This document shows, in pieces, positions 32,420 to 33,685 of a DNA stretch of 33,685 nt; the first letter of the stretch is position 1, and each line of letters starts with the position of its first letter. The position numbers and the translations under genes are program-made. Source of the stretch: Bacteroidales bacterium (GTDB taxonomy: Bacteria > Bacteroidota > Bacteroidia > Bacteroidales > F082); NCBI GenBank assembly GCA_014860665.1, contig JACZJI010000071.1, positions 1 through 33,685 of the forward strand. Direction: 5' to 3'. The notes under the pieces were generated by a model. It had not been told where the DNA came from. It did not search any database and worked only from the letters and a program-made list of their open reading frames with translations.

Positions 32420-33685
32420 CTATCTGTATAACACAACATAATCCCAGGGTTCCAATTTAAAGATCCGGCCCGAATGTATGTGAATTGTTTTATCAGCAAA
32501 GAGCTCGTGGTATTTTCCATGAATAGCTTCATTTTCCAGTTTAAATATCTGAGGATTGGTACTCAGATTTAAAATTACTACCACCTGGTTGCCGTCTTTT
32601 TCTCTATAAAAAGCAATTACCGACTGGCTGGTGCCTTTAGAAAGAGGGACTAGTTTTCCACCTTCTGAACCATTCCATAAAGCAGGATTCGCAGCTTTGA
32701 ATTTATTCAATGTGGTGTAAAAATCTTCATAAGTTTTATGACTCCAATCGATGGTGTCTTTCGTGAAAAAGCGAAGCCGTTTGTTGCTTCCTGCTTCTTC
32801 ACCACCATAAATTAACGGAAAACCGGGAATCGTGTAATCAAACACAGTAAAGGCTTTGAAACCTTTACCCAGACGTTCAAATGCTGTGCCGCTCCAGGTA
32901 TTTTCGTCGTGATTACTGGTAAAATACATACGATAAACGTTGGGACCAAAGGTTTCATTCTCCCAATTCAGATAATTCCAAATATTCGAAGCCTGTTTTT
33001 TTCCCTGTGCGATATCATTGCCCAGATGAAGCATTTTCCAGGCGTAATTCATGTCGAAAGCATTTTTCATGAGTGCAGTATTATCTTCATTTTCGGCAAG
33101 CATGAAAACAGGTTTGATCTGGTCCAGTGCCTTGCGCGCTTCATCCCAGAAACTAACAGGCACCAAACCGGCTGCATCACAACGGAAACCATCAATATCT
33201 GCTTTATCTACCCAATATTTCATGGCTTTGATCATGGCTTTGCGAAGTGCCTGATTTTTATAATTTAACTGAATCACATCCGTCCAGTCATAAGGAGAAA
33301 CAAATTCTCCTTTATCATTGTGTCTATACCAGTCGGGATGTGCGGTAGCCCATGGATTATCCCATGCTGTATGATTTGCCACCCAGTCGAGGATGACATG
33401 CATACCTCTTTTGTGGGCATTGGCAACCAGCCTTTTCAAATCCTGAAGTGTCCCAAAATGTGGATTTACTTCTTCATAATTCTTTACGGAATAATAACTT
33501 CCAAGACTTCCTGGGCCTCCTTTTCTGTTCTTTACTCCAATGGGGTAAATGGGCATGAGCCATAAAATTTTGACTCCCATCTTCTCCAATCTTGGCAGGC
33601 TGGCTTCAAAAGCATCGAATGTACCTTCCGGCGTATATTGACGAATGTTTACTTCATATATGTTGGCCTTAATACTCCATACAGG
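32420..33685 (-). CDS. GH13 alpha-amylase family protein, 5'-truncated by the window edge
   Basis: The frame stays open to the last base of the window, so 421 C-terminal residues are visible and the start lies outside. The first visible residues are PVWSIKANIYEVNIRQYTPE, a typical GH13 barrel opening, so perhaps only a signal peptide and short N-terminus are missing. Numbering from the first visible residue: LDWVANH at 99-105, DIDGFRCD with nucleophile Asp170, MLAENED with acid/base Glu198, TSNHDENTW with Asp260. A short C-terminal beta domain follows to a TAA at 32420. It is codirectional with the lacI-type gene, 169 nt upstream of it. It is probably an alpha-amylase or maltogenic enzyme; the subfamily is not certain. 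Confidence 0.9.
   Translation of the reverse strand, partial: PVWSIKANIYEVNIRQYTPEGTFDAFEASLPRLEKMGVKILWLMPIYPIGVKNRKGGPGSLGSYYSVKNYEEVNPHFGTLQDLKRLVANAHKRGMHVILDWVANHTAWDNPWATAHPDWYRHNDKGEFVSPYDWTDVIQLNYKNQALRKAMIKAMKYWVDKADIDGFRCDAAGLVPVSFWDEARKALDQIKPVFMLAENEDNTALMKNAFDMNYAWKMLHLGNDIAQGKKQASNIWNYLNWENETFGPNVYRMYFTSNHDENTWSGTAFERLGKGFKAFTVFDYTIPGFPLIYGGEEAGSNKRLRFFTKDTIDWSHKTYEDFYTTLNKFKAANPALWNGSEGGKLVPLSKGTSQSVIAFYREKDGNQVVVILNLSTNPQIFKLENEAIHGKYHELFADKTIHIHSGRIFKLEPWDYVVLYR

Overview
The window comes from a bacterium of the phylum Bacteroidota. The evidence is a secreted amylase with a C-terminal type IX secretion sorting domain, promoters of the Bacteroidota form (TTTG, about 19 nt, TAnnTTTG), a DUF6266 gene, and SusA-like and GH31 enzymes of the kind found in starch loci of this phylum. 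The order or genus cannot be fixed from the window. No rRNA, tRNA, CRISPR array, transposase or origin was found.

Region 1 (1-11416) is the accessory part and holds what looks like a tailored lasso-peptide system. Four short precursor genes, none in the usual place beside the enzymes, lie at 917-2299: three on the + strand, the third broken by a 1-nt deletion, and one on the - strand. They share a W-x-x-P leader motif and a Thr at leader position -2. The three intact ones have Glu at core position +9, and all four end in Ser. The enzymes follow 4-9 kb downstream: sulfotransferase-like protein, HPr-kinase-like protein, second sulfotransferase (6017-8540), then PqqD-type B1, transglutaminase-like B2 and asparagine-synthetase-like macrolactam synthetase C (8890-11416). 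A C-terminal Ser on every precursor fits the known activity of HPr-kinase-like lasso kinases. No exporter is visible. Between precursors and enzymes is a leftward operon of three tandem phage-tail-collar (microcystin-dependent-like) proteins and a formyltransferase, plus a 42-codon orphan ORF with a double-glycine leader look.

Region 2 (11418-15413, leftward) is a selenium-tRNA operon: mnmH (tRNA 2-selenouridine synthase), a cysteine desulfurase-SelD fusion, and a class I methyltransferase, with overlapping ends throughout.

Region 3 (15610-33685) is an alpha-glucan locus: a cytoplasmic trehalose-synthase-like GH13, a SusA-like GH13, a GH31 alpha-glucosidase, a T9SS-exported GH13, a LacI regulator and a further GH13 cut by the window edge. 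LacI-type CAAACG-centred palindromes lie in three of its intergenic regions. Embedded in it is thrABC (22902-27646), preceded by a 34-residue leader peptide with ten Thr codons and candidate attenuator hairpins. Before that leader is a 246-bp minisatellite whose units alternate between 20 and 21 bp.
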